Assembly (NCBI GenBank): GCA_963580285.1
Contig: OY757010.1
Coordinates: 66,486,406 to 66,550,405 of the forward strand
From: Lucinisca nassula
Taxonomy: Eukaryota > Mollusca > Bivalvia > Lucinida > Lucinidae
DNA: 64,000 nucleotides
Direction of reading: 5' to 3'
Position numbers and translations under genes: made by a program. Below the pieces are notes generated by a model, which saw only the letters and a list, made by a program, of their open reading frames with translations, did not search any database and was not told where the DNA came from. Shown piece by piece: positions 62,480-64,000 of this stretch (position 1 is its first letter; each line of letters opens with the position of its first letter).

Positions 62480-62680
62480 TTTCTTATTATTGAACCAAAC
62501 AAAGATTGTGGGTGCTCGTTAGACCCGCCTCACTGAGGCGGTTCTAACCAGTACCCACAACCTATGTCTTGGAGCAGAAATAAGAAAAATAACATATACC
62601 TCTATGAACCCCAATTTTCTCTATATAAAAAGGAGTTTAGGGGGTATTCATAACAGGCTTGTTAACGTTATGCTTCATTT
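62480..62680. mobile_element. MITE-A copy
   Basis: GGGTGCTCGTTAGACCCGCC and its near-mirror GGCGGTTCTAACCAGTACCC form the core; shoulder GAGCAGAAATAAGAAAAATA follows. Confidence 0.8.
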
Positions 62681-62984
62681 CGTAACCCCCAAATCTTGGC
62701 CGTTCTAGAGTCGTACAACAACATGCAGCCCTGAACAAGCATTTTTGCCTGAGAATATATCCATCACAAGACAACGGTGTTCTAACACGAACACTTGACT
62801 ACAAACACTACTTGAACAGCATGTTCAAGGCATCATGTTCAATTAATAAACATTTACCCTCATACGTGTAAGAAAGCGGGATACGAAGGGAAGGAAATAA
62901 AGTAAATATCTCATTAAGAAAACAGGCCTATACAAATACATTGTAAATTTTACCGCCACAAAATACAAATTTTAAGACCAAAAA

Positions 62985-63175
62985 TTGACATCTTTCTCAT
63001 TTCTGCTGAAAATATAGATTGTCAGTACATATTAGAACCACCTCACCCACAATCTATATTTTAGCAGAAATACTGGTAAGAAAAATAATGTTTACCCCTG
63101 TAAACCCCCTTTTTACTATATAAAAGTGGGGTTAAATGGGGTCAAAATTATATAAGTGTGTTTTTGTGATGTAGA
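62985..63175. mobile_element. MITE-A copy with truncated hairpin
   Basis: TTTCTGCTGAAAATATAGAT at the left and ATCTATATTTTAGCAGAAAT at the right flank a shortened core (GAACCACCTCACCCAC). The outer right part has TTTACCCCTGTAAACCCCCT and ATAAGTGTGTTTTTG. Confidence 0.75.
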
Positions 63176-63235
63176 GACAATTCTGAGATAATATAAATTT
63201 ATAAAAAGAATTAAAAAAAATTAACGGTACCTGAT

Positions 63236-63340
63236 AATAATGCCTCAAAGATTTAATTCTAGCGAGTACCCAGAACCTATACTTTTCTTTGTTTTGGGTA
63301 CTTGTTAGGCATTACGATAACTCATCCGCGCGACATGTTG
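63236..63340. mobile_element. MITE-A relic
   Basis: AGCGAGTACCCAGAACCTAT and TTTTGGGTACTTGTTAGGCA are two core arms lying in inverse order. Confidence 0.5.
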
Positions 63341-63389
63341 CATTTTTCACATCTCAAAAATGGCTACTTTTCTGGTGAAAATCCTTGAT

Positions 63390-63600
63390 ATTTTTGCTAT
63401 AAAAGTTCAAAACATAGGTTGAGGGTGCTCGTTAGAACCGCCTCAGTGAGGCGGTTCTAACGAGTACCCACAACCTATGTCTTGGAGCAGAAATAAGAAA
63501 AATAATGTATACCCCCTTAAACCCCAGTTTTCTCTATATAAAGTGGGGTTTAGGGGGTCTTCATTTCACAGACTTGTTCACGTGATGATTACCACAATGA
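63390..63600. mobile_element. MITE-A copy with perfect central hairpin
   Basis: GGTGCTCGTTAGAACCGCCT, CAGTG and AGGCGGTTCTAACGAGTACC, with shoulders and TATACCCCCTTAAACCCCAG at the right. Confidence 0.85.
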
Positions 63601-63743
63601 GGCATTTCTACTGCGTACCCAACGTATAATTTTAGGTACTCATAAGAACTGCATCAAAGACGCAAGTCTAATAAATACCAAAAACTTACATTTTTACATG
63701 TTAGTTAGAACTGCCTCGAGAACGCATTTGAGTACTCAAAATG

Positions 63744-64000
63744 CATTGGCCCCACCCATCGGGGCTTGAGGAAATATATGGGCTGCAAGATGCTTCCATG
63801 CAGAGCTGAAACCGACTGCACACGAGTACTGGTAAACCACTTAGAGGATCTAAGCCTGCCCAGGCAAAGCGGTTCGAGTCGGACCATCCATGGTCATAAA
63901 CCTAACTGGTTTCATTGGGCAACAGGGCTTTAGATGTCATTCATCTTAATATCGGGTAAAAGTCCCACAAAACTGGAACCAACGTCTCCAAAATGACCTA
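63744..64000 (+). mobile_element. SINE-4, cut by the window end
   Basis: It starts TTGGCCCCACCCATCGGGGC and runs to CTCCAAAATGACCTA at the last base; the tail lies outside the window. Confidence 0.9.

Overview
The window looks like animal nuclear DNA. It is AT-rich, has intron-split coding with GT/AG borders, and carries tRNA-derived SINEs, LINE and LTR retroelements, many foldback MITEs and long arrays of 140-180 bp monomers inside transposon-like ends. The repeat style (tandem-repeat-core elements with hairpin ends, SINEs with a GACGTTAAAC-type tail) and a CYP26-like P450 suggest a mollusc, probably a bivalve. This is inference from recalled repeat types. No prokaryotic gene, operon or CRISPR array is present.

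Layout. 1-2.3 kb: no gene. 2.3-7.3 kb: decayed Gypsy-type LTR retrotransposon (zinc-knuckle gag remnant, RT, RNase H, integrase, all broken) inside a ~170 bp satellite. 7.3-12.6 kb: the satellite continues, split by a palindromic DNA transposon (8208-12510) with ~650 bp inverted ends. Its right half encodes a DDE transposase and a SWIM zinc finger, split by a tandem-repeat element (9889-10981). Its left half holds an inverted, decayed second copy of the same gene. 12.6-13.7 kb: minisatellites and MITEs. 14.0-22.5 kb: three 3' exons of a CYP26-like cytochrome P450 on the plus strand. The long intron holds a minisatellite that repeats the exon end with its splice donor, then foldback elements filled with GATATC-centred palindromes. 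22.6-25.7 kb: nested palindromic MITEs, pogo-like MITEs and a minisatellite. 25.7-33 kb: a minus-strand ORF1-like gene, head-to-head with a broken but nearly full-length CR1/Jockey-type LINE (ORF1 with coiled coil, SGNH esterase and zinc knuckles; ORF2 with endonuclease and RT). 33-54 kb: mostly tandem-array elements (33.2, 34.8, 37.0, 43.2, 48.1 and 51.7 kb), with SINEs and MITEs inserted. 54-64 kb: SINEs and MITEs, including a three-level nest at 58.8-59.3 kb and a cluster of one hairpin MITE family at 62.5-63.7 kb.

The P450 is the only likely host gene and only its 3' part is recognised. Almost everything else is mobile or satellite DNA in nested order. The structures most worth a second look are the repeated splice donors, the head-to-head DDE/SWIM element, the GATATC foldback elements, the ORF1-only unit, and the nuclear-receptor-like AGGTCA half-sites in several unrelated monomers.
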